Shown piece after piece: positions 37,141 through 51,356 of a stretch of DNA of 64,000 bases. The DNA is from Vesta saturnalis. Its lineage: Eukaryota; Arthropoda; Insecta; Coleoptera; Lampyridae. How positions within the stretch are numbered: position 1 is the stretch's first letter; each line of letters opens with the position of its first letter. The notes below the pieces were generated by a model that ran no database searches, was not told the DNA's origin, and saw nothing but the letters and a program-made list of their open reading frames with translations. The translations under genes and the position numbers were made by a program. The stretch is from positions 1 through 64,000 of the forward strand of contig JARFJB010001971.1 in assembly GCA_036346205.1 (NCBI GenBank), in the 5' to 3' direction.

Positions 37141-39700
37141 TCTGTCTGTCTGGTCTGCGTCATTGTCAGTCTTGCTTTCTAAGGCCACTGGCGTCATTGT
37201 TCGTTTAGTCTGTTATCTCAATTCTGCGTCTCGTGCTGCATCTGTTCGTCATGCGTTCGTCTGCGACTGCATTGTTCCGTCTGTCTGTATCTGCGTCTGT
37301 CTGCGTGCGTCTGCGTCTTGTCTACGTACTGCGCGTCATTGTTCAGTCTGTGTCTGTTCTGCATTCTGTGTCATGCGTCTGTCTGTCTGTCGGTACTGCG
37401 TCTCATTTCTGGTCGAGTCACTTTTGTATCTCTCTGTCTGACGTCAGTTTGCAGTCTATGTCTGTTCTGGTTGGTCTGTGTCTTTTCGTCTGATGTTGTC
37501 ATCGTTGCTGCCAATCCATGCGTCTTCGTCTGCTCACTTGTCTGCGATCTGCAGTTGGTCTGTCGTCTTCTGCGTCTGAGTCTGCGTCTTTTCAAGCGCT
37601 CAGTGCTCTCGTTGCGTCTACGTGCGTTTCTGTCGTGCCGTTTCCTAGGGTCTGCGTTTCCCAGGCTGTTCAACGTCTGTCCAATTCTGAGTCTGCGCAT
37701 TGTTTCGTCTATGCTTCAAGGTCCTGCGTCGAAGCGTCTATTGTTATGGTTGAGTCTGTTCTGTGTCTGTCGAACGCGATGCATTGTTCGTTCGTCTGTC
37801 TTACTTTTCAAGGTCATGAACGGTCTTTATTGCGTATTTAAAAATGATTGTTATCTAATACCTCTTTGAACGTCTGCAGTGTCGTCTATGTTTCGGCCAC
37901 TGCGAAACGCGATCTTGTTTTCGTTATGTCTGCTGTATCTCGTCTGCTTCTGGTCTGCGTCATCTGTTCAGTCTGTGTCTAACGGGTCCAGGTCTGCGTC
38001 TTTTCAGTCGTTCTGCTGTTTCAATTCCTGTTATCGTGCGTCATGTCAACGTCTTTCGTCTGTCTGTTTCTGGTCTGCGCTTCTGTCTGGTCTGAGTCTA
38101 TGTCTGTTATCTCATTCTGTCTGCGTCATTGCGTCTTGCTTACATTTCAGAATGTGTCTGACATCTATTGTTCTGTGTTGTATGTTGTCATGCTTCATCT
38201 CTTTCGGATCATTGTCGTTTGATGCTTGGTCACACCTCTGATCAGCGTCTGTGTTCGTTGTGTCTGTTATCTCAATTCTGTCGCGTCATGTCAACGCTCT
38301 CAAAGCTGTTCGTGCCACATAAAGGAATGCGTTCATTGGTTTGCGTCTCGTGCGTCATTGTTCGTCTACATCAATTTGCGTTCTGCGTCTCATTGTCTGC
38401 GTCTGGTCTCGTCTGTTCAAGTCGGAACACAGACGTCATTGTCTGGATTGCGTCACCTAACAATAATATTTTTTCTGTCCGACTGCATATGTTCGTATTA
38501 TGCGATATGTCATTTTCGTAATACCTCTGCTGGTCTGCATATCTATTCTATCTGCGTCTTTCAGCATTCAATTCCTGTCAACTGTTCTCGTTTAATGCGG
38601 CCACTCACTCAATAGCGTCAATATTGTATCTGCGTTACGTCAGCTGTCCTCAGTCTGCTATCAGGATCTGCGTGCATGTTCGTTTCAAGCTGCACGTCCT
38701 GCCTCAGTGGTCTAAACAGGTGCGTTTCTCAGGTCGTCAAGGTGCGTTTCTTCTCAAAACAGTCTGTTTCTCAGTCTCTGTTCAGGTCGAGAAATGCGTT
38801 CTGTCAAAATAGCATGTATCTGAACCGCCTCTTCGTGCAGACGGTCTTGTTCAAAGTCTGCTGATTCATTGTCTGGTCTGAGTTATTGTCTGTTATCTAA
38901 TCTTCGTCTGTCAGCAAAGGCGATCATTATTTACGCTTCAAAGTCTATGTTTATAATTTTCAGTCACATGAAGAACGCGATCTATTTTCGTGTATTTATG
39001 TTGTTATCTTACATCTCTTCTGATCAACGCTTAGTTTGCTATGCCACACCTCTGTAACAAAGCGATTCATTGTTTCTGCGTCTGAGTCTGTTCTGTTCTG
39101 TAGAACAGCGTGCATTGTTCAGCTGATCTAGTTCAGTCACATGAGTAAAACGTATTGTTTATCTGTCATAAATTCCCATTTCATCTGTTTACAGATGTCG
39201 TACAGAATTCATTAGCTTTGAGTCTGTCTGTTCTGTAATACCTGCTGACGATCATGTTCAGTCTATTAGGTCACTCGAATTTCTGCTCATCGATTCTGTT
39301 TATGGGTCGTGACTCATCATCTTGTCTACTAGTCTTTTTCATCGTTCATTATCAATGTTACTGCATACATTCTGCTTATCGTACCAGCATATCAGGTCTT
39401 GATCCTTTACTGTTGAACATTATGATCTTACAATTCTCTTCTGTGTCTAACACAAATCTAAACTTTGAATTATCGTTGTAATTTCTTAATTGTCTGTGCC
39501 TGCTGGTCTAGCGTTCATGTTCCGTACCGTTATACTCAATTCTGTTATTTGAACAGATCTGATTCTGTTTTGCCGAGCTGTCTGTCATACTCTTCGTCAC
39601 ATCTTGCGTTTAACAAGTCGCGTCCATTGTCTGTCGTCGAGTTATTGTTCTGCGGTACTATACAATGTCAAATATTCAGTGTCCAGCAATTGTGACGTCC
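37141..39700. repeat. Decaying right flank of array B with longer degenerate repeats
   Basis: Hexamer words thin out gradually. A longer phrase, GTCTGTTATCTCAATTCTG, recurs at about 37208, 38101, 38261 and (diverged) 38888, usually preceded by 'ggccact' / 'gtcacatga' plus 'gcgt.attgttc' words. This suggests diverged copies of a unit of a few hundred bp that contained hexamer stretches. ORFs here have no recognisable motif. Confidence 0.55.
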
Positions 39701-42221
39701 ATATTTCCAATCAATGTCTGATTGTGATAATTTTACGGTAAACTGTGCTGGTCATTAGCTTATTCTCTGTTCTGTCATTAAATTCTGAAATCTGTGCTAT
39801 GTTGCACCTCAGAATGATTGTATAGTTGTGTCGTTCAAGGAAACATGATTTCAGACTGCATATCAATGAATCAAGCTTATTTTGTGTTAAACCACCATTT
39901 CCTTGGACCTCTTGATGTTTCAACGACCATCTGGTTAATCTAATCATCACTGCATCTGGGATCTGGATATACCTCTCCATCTCTTTCCACATATACTTCG
40001 TGAACTAATATCGGTCATGTCTGTACGTTGGGCGGGCCGATTACATTCGAAAACTGTTGAGACAGTCAGTTATAGAAATTGGCCATCTTTACCCAAATGC
40101 AACTTGTCTTCTTTCATCAAACCACTGTAATTGTGCTTTCGAATGTACACTTTTATATAATAACTATGTAGACAATATCAGTGGTTTCATAAAATGTATG
40201 TCTTACAAGTGGAGGAAAAGTTTGTAATATTTACAATGCTATTATTTTAAGTGTATTATTTTATATGCCCTCTGATGCAAACTATTTCTAGGTTATCCAG
40301 CCTATCCATCTAGGTCAACAAGTCAACTTTTAACATTCCTTGAGGTAAAATTCTGGTGCTGAGTTCCTATTACTGTTCTGCAATAGAATCAGTTCGTGGC
40401 AAGAGGTCTGTTGTCTATCTGAATGTTTATCAAGGTTCCTGCATTGGTTAAACGTTATGCTTACAGTATCTGGTCTGTTGAAATTCTCGGTCTGTTTTCG
40501 ACCATATGTCCTACAGGCCGATCTTACCCGACATCATCCGATCGTGTCGAAACCTGCAGGACCAATTCTAAACGAGTCTGCGAAGTCTATGCTGCGTTAT
40601 TGCTAAATTTTAATGCGTGGGCTCATATTATGGTCCGCCAGGATGTTCCCATACAGATAACCGTTTCCCAAAACAGGAGCCGTCACTCAACACGTTTCTG
40701 CGGCTATTAATCGTGATGAGGCTAAATTGAACTAGGTCTGGAATCCGGTCTGAGGGTTAGAAATCCCAATTCGTGGAAGGTCTGTATAATTCTTAGAAAT
40801 CTGAAAGCAGAACTAGTTTTATATCTAGCGCTAATCACTGCCTTGAGGGTTTTTTATGGGCTAATTGGTAGTTTCATCTTAAATCACCTACTTTTAGTGG
40901 TAGCTTTTCAATAGTTATAGGTCTGTGTTAACGAGGTCTATCATCTGGGTGCAATTCTGACCCCGAGAAAATGGTGCGTCTGCGTCGTTTTGAGAAGAAG
41001 CTGTGGTAGTGTTGGCAACCATGATTGTTAGGGTTTAAAAGTCCTGTGTGTGCACAGTGTCTGATTAGCAGCAATGACGAAAGTAGTAGTACGTAAGGTG
41101 AAAGTACAGAAATGCAGTAGTGTGAGGAGCGAAAGAAGAGGTTGGAGACATTAATAAAACAAGTGTCTCGATTTGGAGTGTTATATAGTGAAAACTGATG
41201 AAGCTGCGTATTAGCAATATGTAAAATAGTGTAGTCTGTTTTGGGAAGGATGAGTTTAAATCCTATTTTGAAGAAGTTTAAAACGCTGCTATGTGTTGTT
41301 ATAATATCTCACAATTGTATTAGGTTTAAGTAACTGTATCATTAAAAATGACTTTGTTGCGGTTTTCGGTATTCTCTTCTCCCATAATGGTTCCTATTGC
41401 TATGCATATCTGGGTGTGGTTCGATATCACCTTTACCGAAATCTCATGAAATGGAACCCCTGCGTACGTTGGGCTTTAAATTGGCCTATACAACGTATAA
41501 AGAAGATTTATTGGAAAAGATCTGGCAGTAAATGATCCCTAAATCAATTTACTGGTTTTAATGCAGATCGTTATTGTTTTTAATCATTAAATGGCGCTTA
41601 TGCATATGTGAACTAAAATTTATTAGTGCGTTATAATGAAAATACAATGACTTTCCTTTGTATGGAGATTTAAATTGATTTTTTTTTGCAAGAACCTAAA
41701 ATTAAATGTCAGCCCTATTCCTAAATTGGCTACTTGACTTAGAGTAAACAGTGACAGCTTGCAGTATAGAAATGGAGTTAATTTGATATAATTTTTATAT
41801 AAAGGTTGAAAATCGATTTATAGTTTTAATGTTGCAGGATAAGGAGACCTGACTGTTTTTATATGAATAGTTTTTATTGTGTGTTAGGCGTTAGAATGGG
41901 TTTCATTGTGTTAAAGGGATACAATAGACTTGCATTCTACAGAGCCCCCATTCGTATTTGGATAACGTGTGCAATGTTTTTTGTTAAGATGTTGCTTAAA
42001 TAACATTTGTAAACAGCTTTTAATTATATGTAAAATCTACTTTAGTATACTTCATTGAATTAGATAATTTAAAGCTTGAAAGGTTTATATACATTAAGAG
42101 TAACCTTTTACTGCATTCCTTTAATGAACGTTTTTTGAATTAATAACAATAATAAATTGATAATATAATTCCTATTCTAACCGATGGCCATATTAACTTT
42201 TATAGATTACCCTCTACCTAA
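39701..42221. other. Unique DNA between arrays B and C, no gene seen
   Basis: Composition returns to normal by about 41 kb. Isolated hexamer relics persist (for example 'gtgcgtctgcgtcg' at 40974). The ORFs at 39711-39992 (minus) and 40423-40710 (plus) have no family signature that I know. Confidence 0.5.
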
Positions 42222-45455
<3,234 letters not shown>

Positions 45456-45900
45456 TAGTAATATGAGACCGGAGCTACTCCACTTCAAGGTCACCCATGT
45501 AAATCTTATGGGATTTACTTCAAGGTCAAGTGAGTTTTCTCATTATTCCAGAACGTGCTCCACGCCTCAAGGACGTTTGAAGCATGTTTTTGGGTGGGAG
45601 AATTTTTGGAGCAGGTCAAGTAATATAAGACCGGAGCTACTCCACTTCAAGGTCACTCGTGGTGACTTTCAAGACTAAATAGAGGTTACACTTTCGTAAG
45701 CTATGCATAAAAAGTAGGTCATGAGTTCGTTGAAGGTCAAGGTCAGAGCTAAAACTAGAAATTACTGGTATAAACAAGATTAAACATGTGATAGGTACTC
45801 CACGTCATAAAGGAACTACTTCAAGATCACTCGTGATGACTTTCAAAACTAAATAGAGGTTTCATTTTCGTAAACTATGCATGAAAAGTAGGTCATATCT
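45456..45900. repeat. Short repeats rich in TCAAGGTCA between array C and the Polinton
   Basis: Phrases such as 'gagctactccacttcaaggtcac' (45471 and 45633) and 'gactttcaaaactaaatagagg' (45664 diverged, 45838) are repeated about 170 bp apart. TCAAGGTCA occurs exactly at 45485, 45520, 45647 and 45737. No inverted counterpart was found near 60 kb, so these are not shown to be Polinton termini. Confidence 0.6.
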
Positions 45901-45967
45901 GCATAGTGAGGGTAGTTTAGAGTAACAATATAAGGAAATAGGGGGTAGTGAGTGTTGTGTGTATAAC

Positions 45968-46117
45968 ATGTGGATGGCATACGCTCAAGAGCAATGGATC
46001 AAAGCATCCAACCTGAGAACAGCGGTGGAACGCTTGAAACAAGAATTTTCGGCATTAGTATTCGATGCTGAACATGAGGCTGTTTACGGACGAGGTGATT
46101 ATAGTGAAGCAGTGTAA
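45968..46117 (+). CDS. Small hypothetical protein at the left edge of the Polinton (49 aa)
   Basis: An ATG-to-TAA frame starting MWMAYAQEQWIKASNLRTAV and ending in GRGDYSEAV. The sequence looks like an amphipathic helix and the base composition is like the following genes rather than the repeats to the left. Too short to assign a family; may be a genuine small Polinton gene or the start of a broken longer one. Confidence 0.35.
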   Translation: MWMAYAQEQWIKASNLRTAVERLKQEFSALVFDAEHEAVYGRGDYSEAV

Positions 46118-46154
46118 CGTGTTAGTGAAAAGTATGAAAAAGGAGTAACGATGT

Positions 46155-46375
46155 GTGAAAAGTTTTAAATTTAAAAAAATATGTGAAAAATGTTTTGTAG
46201 AAGAACTTAAAGCTGTACAATTGCATCAGTTTTGCAACGACATAAAAAATGGGCAGCATCTCCTGATGGTAGCAGTTATTCATCATCAGATGCAGATTAG
46301 CCTACTGGTGCAATTCCCCTCTACCTTGAAAATATATATAGAGAGACAGTTCCGGTGGAAACTATAATTCAAAAG
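46155..46375 (+). pseudogene. Hypothetical broken reading frame
   Basis: Two frames look partly coding: KFKKICEKCFVEELKAVQLH (46158 on) and, shifted, HKKWAASPDGSSYSSSDAD followed, after a stop, by IPLYLENIYRETVPVETIIQ (46240-46360). This suggests a small gene of about 70-90 codons with a frameshift and a stop. No family recognised; position next to the OB-like gene suggests an early Polinton gene. Confidence 0.3.
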
Positions 46376-46376
46376 C

Positions 46377-46655
46377 GTGCTCGAATCAGTAAAGATGGAT
46401 CTATCTGCATTGAACAGTAGCACTTTCTGTAAACCCTTCACGAATGTAAAAGAGTTTGAGGTGGGTGCAAAATATAAAGTGATTGATATCGATACAATCG
46501 ACACGAAGTATGGAAGCATATTGTCATTGAAACTGAAAACTTTAAGTGTATACTTCCTTTACGATTTTATGAATACTTCAAAAGAAGATCGCATTGAAAC
46601 GTTTAAACAAGGTCTGGCTGAGAAGACGTGTACATCACCAGTACCGGAACTGTAG
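46377..46655 (+). CDS. Small Polinton protein, possible OB-fold/ssDNA-binding type
   Basis: 93 codons, or 86 from the better-placed ATG at 46395-46397 (MDLSALNSSTFCKPF). The core VKEFEVGAKYKVIDIDTIDT then KYGSILSLKLKTLSVYFLY alternates hydrophobic residues like five short beta strands. The 'Y-K-V...T-K-Y-G' pattern recurs in small arthropod Polinton proteins as I remember them, and is compatible with an OB fold, but that is an inference. An AATAAA signal follows at about 46724. The frame is intact. Confidence 0.5.
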   Translation: MLESVKMDLSALNSSTFCKPFTNVKEFEVGAKYKVIDIDTIDTKYGSILSLKLKTLSVYFLYDFMNTSKEDRIETFKQGLAEKTCTSPVPEL

Positions 46656-46843
46656 GAAAGACAACGAATTTAACATTTCTGTAAAATAATAATAATAATG
46701 TATATCCATGTATAATTGTTTGAAAATAAAACTATAAATATTTTTAATTGCAAATAGTGACTTTTATTTCTTGATTAAATGAAGAGTAGATACATCATAA
46801 TGAGGAGAGTTGTTATTGATGAGACTAAAATGTAGTGTATAAT

Positions 46844-47047
46844 ATGATAGTGTGGTCCTTTGCTTATCGTAATGCAAGAAGAGGGCTGTGGGAAAATTTG
46901 GCGCTGGATAGATTACGTTTCCGTCGTAAATTAAAACAATTGGAATGCATTTTATCACCCGTACTACAAGAACAACATCGTGCTGAGGTATATCATGATA
47001 GATTTACAAGAACTGTTCTCCCCTCCACCATCATAATAATGTTTTGA
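46844..47047 (+). CDS. Hypothetical basic protein
   Basis: Frame from MIVWSFAYRNARRGLWENLA through LDRLRFRRKLKQLECILSPV to a stop at 47047. It is strongly basic and amphipathic in the middle, with no recognised domain. It lies between AATAAA of the preceding gene and the next coding block, so it may be a small structural or DNA-associated protein, or chance. Confidence 0.3.
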   Translation: MIVWSFAYRNARRGLWENLALDRLRFRRKLKQLECILSPVLQEQHRAEVYHDRFTRTVLPSTIIIMF

Positions 47048-47137
47048 AGTGGGGAAAAACGTATAATAATTATAAAATATATATTTACGGTTACAAATTG
47101 ATCAATTCTTGTAGTCAACACACACAAGTTCATTCAA

Positions 47138-48001
47138 ATGAATTTTAAAAGACTGTACATGAATAGCAAGAATAGTTGTAATAATAATTTCTTCACATGT
47201 TCGTGTTGGTGTTGTAATGATGGGGATAGTTCTACCACAGCAGCTACATCTACCGAATGCTCTTCCACAACTGAAAATTTACATAACACCGCTACTGATG
47301 AACGTTTAATTGATTGTAGCTTATATGATTTATTTGAGGAAAATTCTCCAAAAAACAAATACATTGAAATTGGATACAATATGCAGTAGCATCTTGAGGC
47401 AGTTATACCAATCGTATGTGCAGACGAACTCATTGTTATGAAAAGGCAAGATTGGGAGATGCTACTCAAGTTTCAAACATATTTGGAAATGAAATTTTTT
47501 TGTTCCCAAGAAACTGAAAACCACATTGATTGGTCAAATATCAACGAGGAGACGGACATTGAATACGAGAAAAGTTCAGAATTGCTTGGTAACAATTTTA
47601 CAATTTTTTATAATTGGGAAGTAGTTAAAGGCGCATCATCATCATCAGAAAGGTTATTAAAAAGCATAACAATTCAGCAAAACCACGGTCGTTACTGTAC
47701 GTTCAACAAGAACGACTCTGAAGAGCTTTTCAACTTAAAGGATATAATTAACTATAGGTTGGATTTACTGGAATCATACGGTCTCCCCTGTTTCTTTCAA
47801 AATCTCATCGAGCAAGTCAACAACTACCGCCACTTTCGTAAGATGGAGTATGGTGATGATGAAACAAACAGCGATAACATTTATCATGACTTTCAAAATG
47901 TGTTGAATTACAAGTATGATATAAATTCTCACAATACAGTTTGTATTATGGAGCTGTTGCATTATCGACCTAGCTATTTGCTGTATCACATATATGAATA
48001 A
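47138..48001 (+). pseudogene. Unknown 287-codon Polinton protein with one in-frame stop
   Basis: One continuous frame runs from ATG 47138 to TAA at 48001, broken only by TAG at 47387-47389 (between IEIGYNMQ and HLEAVIPIVC). The N-terminal part is Cys-, Ser- and Thr-rich (FFTCSCWCCNDGDSSTTAAT). The C-terminal part (from 47438) is acidic and polar with aromatic residues, ending HYRPSYLLYHIYE. AATAAA overlaps the stop. No other frame is open, so the stop is a single lesion (or a readthrough site or sequencing error). I do not recognise the family. Confidence 0.6.
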
Positions 48002-48077
48002 ATAAAATGTTGATAAAAAATCTGCCTGTTCTTGATCGTTACCTATAAATATAACAATTCCTCCCTTCACACAAACA

Positions 48078-48612
48078 ATGTTAGTTGGGAAGCGGAGAAG
48101 TGCACGTGGGGGTGGTCTGGTTAATACTCTCATTAATAAGCTACCCGTTGAGCTCCATATTCCAGGGCATCAGTATTGTGGTCCCGGAACTAAATTAGAT
48201 AAAAGGCTTCAGCGTGGTGATCCCGGTATCAACCTTCTAGACGCTCACTGCAAAGCTCACGATATCAGTTATAGGATAGTAAAGACTTGGTTAGTAGACA
48301 TCGAGCTGATTATATTTTGGAAAGAAAAGCTTGGGACCGTGTTAAGGCACCGACGCAAAGTTAGGTGAACGCACAGAGGCTTTAGCTGTAGCAGGTATAA
48401 TGAAGGCAAAACGAAAGTTAGGGATGGGTGTTAGCAGAACAAAACGATCGCGTAGCAGTCTATTGAAATTACATAAAATAATTAGCAAGAAAATGAAAAA
48501 CAGTCCTAGAACCATAAAGGCTATAAAATCAGCTCTTACAGCAGCAAAACTGACTGTAAAAAGATTAGGTGGGAAGGAAAGTAAGCGTTCCCAGAGTAAT
48601 TCCGCTACCTAA
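48078..48612 (+). pseudogene. Phospholipase A2-domain protein (parvovirus VP1-like PLA2), frameshifted
   Basis: Starts MLVGKRRSARGGG; residues 22-60 hold the PLA2 core: LPVELHIPGHQYCGPGT (calcium loop YCGPG) and LDAHCKAHDISY (catalytic His-Asp). This is the arrangement of the PLA2 domain in parvovirus VP1, used to breach endosomal membranes; related domains are reported in adintovirus/Polinton genomes. The remainder of the domain continues in other frames after single-base frameshifts near 48275 and 48360, then 48400-48612 encodes a very basic tail (KRKLGMGVSRTKRSRSSLLK). It overlaps the next gene in another frame. Likely a minor virion protein; this copy is broken. Confidence 0.85.
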
Positions 48613-48799
48613 AGAGGGTGGATTTTACCATTTCTTATACCGTTATTTGCGGGATTATCTGGTCGGTGCTTTAGCTGGAGGGGCAGCGGGTATTGCAAAA
48701 GCAGTTAACGCATCTAGTAGTGCAAGGAAAATGTTAGATGAAACTTCGCGCCATAATCGTACAATGGAGGCCATCGCTGTAGGAGAAAACGGTGGGTGA
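48569..48799 (+). CDS. Small hydrophobic Gly/Ala-rich Polinton protein (pX-like?)
   Basis: Reads KVSVPRVIPLPKEGGFYHF, then a hydrophobic helix DYLVGALAGGAAGIAKAVNA and a polar C-terminal part ETSRHNRTMEAIAVGENGG. The PKEGGF... GALAGGAAGIAKAVN... RHNxTMEAIA order recurs just after the PLA2 gene in metazoan Polintons in my recollection. Comparison with adenoviral core or membrane-lytic small proteins is only a suggestion. Relatives usually continue with a Gly-Leu-Tyr-Leu tail; here coding-like sequence (LKPYRSGG) continues after the stop in another frame, so the C-terminus is probably cut short. Start overlaps the previous gene. Confidence 0.6.
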   Translation: MGRKVSVPRVIPLPKEGGFYHFLYRYLRDYLVGALAGGAAGIAKAVNASSSARKMLDETSRHNRTMEAIAVGENGG

Positions 48800-48885
48800 T
48801 ATTTTGAAACCCTATCGGTCAGGAGGATGGCTTTGCACTTGAAACCAATAATAAATAAAAAACTTCAAAATTACCGAAAAGATCG

Positions 48886-49206
48886 TTGACTGATGTAGAG
48901 CTAAGAGCACGCAAGGAATGTACCATACTTTAGGGGTGTGTTTATGAGAGATAATATGCCAAAATTGTCATGGAATAACGAGGCTGGTATTATTAATTTA
49001 GATAACCAAAAGGGACGTGGTACTCATTGGGTTTGTTACAAAAACGTGATGGAAGCGTATGGTACTATGATAGTTTCGGAAATATTCCACCACCGAGAGA
49101 AGTTCTGGACTATTTTCACGATTGCAAAATATACTATAATTACTCTCAAGAGCAACAATTCGTACCACAAATTGTGGACATCTCTGTTTAAAGTTTCTAT
49201 ATAAAT
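48886..49206 (+). pseudogene. Adenain-type cysteine protease (PRO), frameshifted
   Basis: Begins about LTDVELRARKECTIL, then VFMRDNMPKLSWNNEAGIIN and KGRGTHWVCYKN, holding the active-site His of the His-Trp pair. The acidic position (WYYDSFGNIPPP, about 49055) and the nucleophile motif (TNCGHLCLKFLY, about 49155-49200) lie in other frames, so two or three single-base shifts break the gene. All three catalytic landmarks of adenovirus-type maturation proteases can be seen. In Polintons this enzyme would process capsid precursors. Order PLA2, hydrophobic protein, protease, penton-like is consistent with the group. Confidence 0.85.
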
Positions 49207-49239
49207 AGCATATTCAGTAGTTGGGAACATACAGTCACC

Positions 49240-49970
49240 ATGTCAATCACCTTCAGTGTAGAGGGTGTTGGTAACATAGCGAGTAATAACTTTTACCCCC
49301 GATCGAACTTAATTCGAGAAAACCTACGTAATCGGTGTGGTCGGATTTTACGGTTGTAATAGCATAAGGAATATACACGCTGGAAACGATAAATTTTATT
49401 ACATAAAAGCGACAGAACTCAACGCTATTGAAATTCCACATGGCGCATACGAGTTGGAAGAACTGAGCATCTATATAAAACGCACATTCCTACAAGTCTC
49501 TTTAGTTTAAGGGCAAATAATAACACGCTCAAGTGCGAGCTTAGCTGTGAATTTGACATAGATTTTACTCAAAAGGATTCCATTGGACGTATGCTAGGTT
49601 TTGAACCGGTGATATTGAAGCTAACGTTTTACATATCTCTGTATTAGATATACAAATAATTAAACATACAAATATTCACATAGAGTGTAATATTGTCAAA
49701 GGCTCGTATAGAAACGGGAATCCAGCGAAGGTGCTGTATGAAATAGACGTGTCTGTCCACCAGGCTATCGTTTAGCAAAATTCTAGCAATCCTCAGTATT
49801 TGGTAGTCAACACCAATACTATCGGTAATATTTCAATTAAATTAACGAACCAGAAGGGTGAATTAATCGATTTCGGAGAGAGCGAACCATTTACGGTACG
49901 ACTGGAACTAAAGAATATGGGCTTAAGAATTAACCAAGGTCCACTTCCATCTTTCCTCAATGATGTATAA
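49240..49970 (+). pseudogene. Penton-like minor capsid protein (single jelly roll), frameshifted
   Basis: From ATG 49240 (MSITFSVEGVGNIASNNFY). Conserved phrases appear in several frames: SLRANNNTLKCELSCEFDID and TQKDSIGRMLGFEP (about 49500-49610), NILNVN-like IQIIKHTNIHIECNIVKGSY (about 49670), VPPGYR-like VHQAIV context (about 49755), and the last segment to VRLELKNMGLRINQGP before TAA at 49970. The ANNNTLKCE and IGxxLGF signatures are those of the Polinton minor capsid protein homologous to adenovirus penton. Several frameshifts and internal stops are present, more than in its neighbours. Confidence 0.8.
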
Positions 49971-50045
49971 ATACAGGACGTGAGCCTACAATGGTTTACT
50001 CAAGCAGGAGCGTGCTGGTGAATTAACGTCTGGCGAAAAGTACTT

Positions 50046-51288
50046 TTGGAATCTATAGGGTTAAAACCACATAGAAATGCAGATTCGTTAAACATCTTTC
50101 AAAGCGCACGTTTTGATGAGACCATCACCAAGTCTGATATTCATACATATCTTCCGTACGGCTCTTCTAATTATGGATTATCCGATGAGATCCGTATATT
50201 GATACAGAGTCAAGATTTGGTAACCGCAACATACGATAGTTTCCTGTATATTGAAGGTAAAATGGAATGGAGCTCGGCCCTAGAAGGAGCCGGTGTAAAA
50301 CATGTTATCTAACAAACAACTTTGCACCATTCCTTTTCGAGGAAATTACGAGTTAGGAGGTCAGAAAGTGGATACATGTAGAAATCCGGGTATAACATCC
50401 GCACTCAAAGGATACGTATCGTACACATGGAATGAAAGCAAAGGTTTACAGCATTTGGGATGGTCAGAGGAACGAGGAACCGTTACAAGTGGAACACGCT
50501 AAAAGCAACAAAGAAAAACATTTTACCGTCTGTATACCTCTAAAACACATATTCGGAAGTATGGAAGATTATCAGCAAGTTATCGTGAATATGCGACAGG
50601 AGTTGGTGTTAATACGTTCCAGAAGCGATGCTGATTGTTATAAGGGTACCGCAGACGACGCTAAAATAACGTTAAATAAAATTCAATGGAAGATTCCGCA
50701 TGTGATGCTAAGCGACAGTGCTAAACTAAGTCTGTTCCAAAAATCAATAAAAATACAACCATTACGATTCCGTTTCGTCAATGGGAACTATGAATTGCCA
50801 GCTTTAAAACAGACACAGTCGGACATATGGCCAATTAAAACTTCCACTCAATTGGAGAAACCTCGATGGACAATTGTGGCTTTTCAAAAGGGAAGAAGTT
50901 TTCAACGACGGAAAGAGCGGCCGATTTCGATAACGTGAATATTCGCAATCTAAAGTTACACCTCAACTCGGAAAGTTACCCATACGAAGCGATGCATCTG
51001 GATTTCAATGTCAACAAGTACATAATAGCCTACCAAAATTATTTAAATTTTCGAAGAGAATATTACACGATCAACAATCATGAGGATGCATTATTTGACT
51101 ATTCGCAATTCAAGACATGTCCAATATTCGTAATGGATTGCTCGAAACAAAATGAATCACTAAAACACTCGACTGTAGATGTAAAACTTGAAATGGAAGC
51201 GTTGGAGGTGTTTGAAGCCGGTATCGTTGTCTATTGTCTCATATTACATGATGCCATGGTGCAATACAATCCTTTGACGGAGAAGTGA
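50046..51288 (+). pseudogene. Major capsid protein (double-jelly-roll type), frameshifted
   Basis: Four long open pieces in three frames (50046-50312, 50302-50502, 50432-50938, 50866-51288). They read SLNIFQSARFDETITKSDIH, QDLVTATYDSFLYIEGKM, YELGGQKVDTCRNPGI, CIPLKHIFGSMEDYQQVIVN, WKIPHVMLSDSAKLSLFQKS, then a second-half block (LHLNSESYPYEAMHLDFNVN) ending IVVYCLILHDAMVQYNPLTE. Total about 410 residues, shorter than or near the usual length for the family. The Q-D-x-V-T...SFLYIEG start and IPLKHIFGFxEDY middle are Polinton major capsid landmarks. Three single-base frame changes; no obvious ATG for the first piece. Confidence 0.8.
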
Positions 51289-51304
51289 AAAACTATAATA
51301 TGTC

Positions 51305-51306
<2 letters not shown>

Positions 51307-51341
<35 letters not shown>

Positions 51342-51342
51342 C
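51307..51342. repeat. (AAT)n microsatellite upstream of the ATPase gene
   Basis: About 12 AAT units between the capsid and ATPase genes, followed by a (CAA)n run at 51385-51402 that lies in the N-terminal part of the longest ATPase frame. Confidence 0.93.
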
Positions 51343-51356
51343 TATTGTAATATTAG

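Noticed and set aside
45456..45900. Left terminal inverted repeat of the Polinton
   Set aside because: No inverted counterpart could be found at 59.5-60.8 kb by eye, so the ends stay unassigned.
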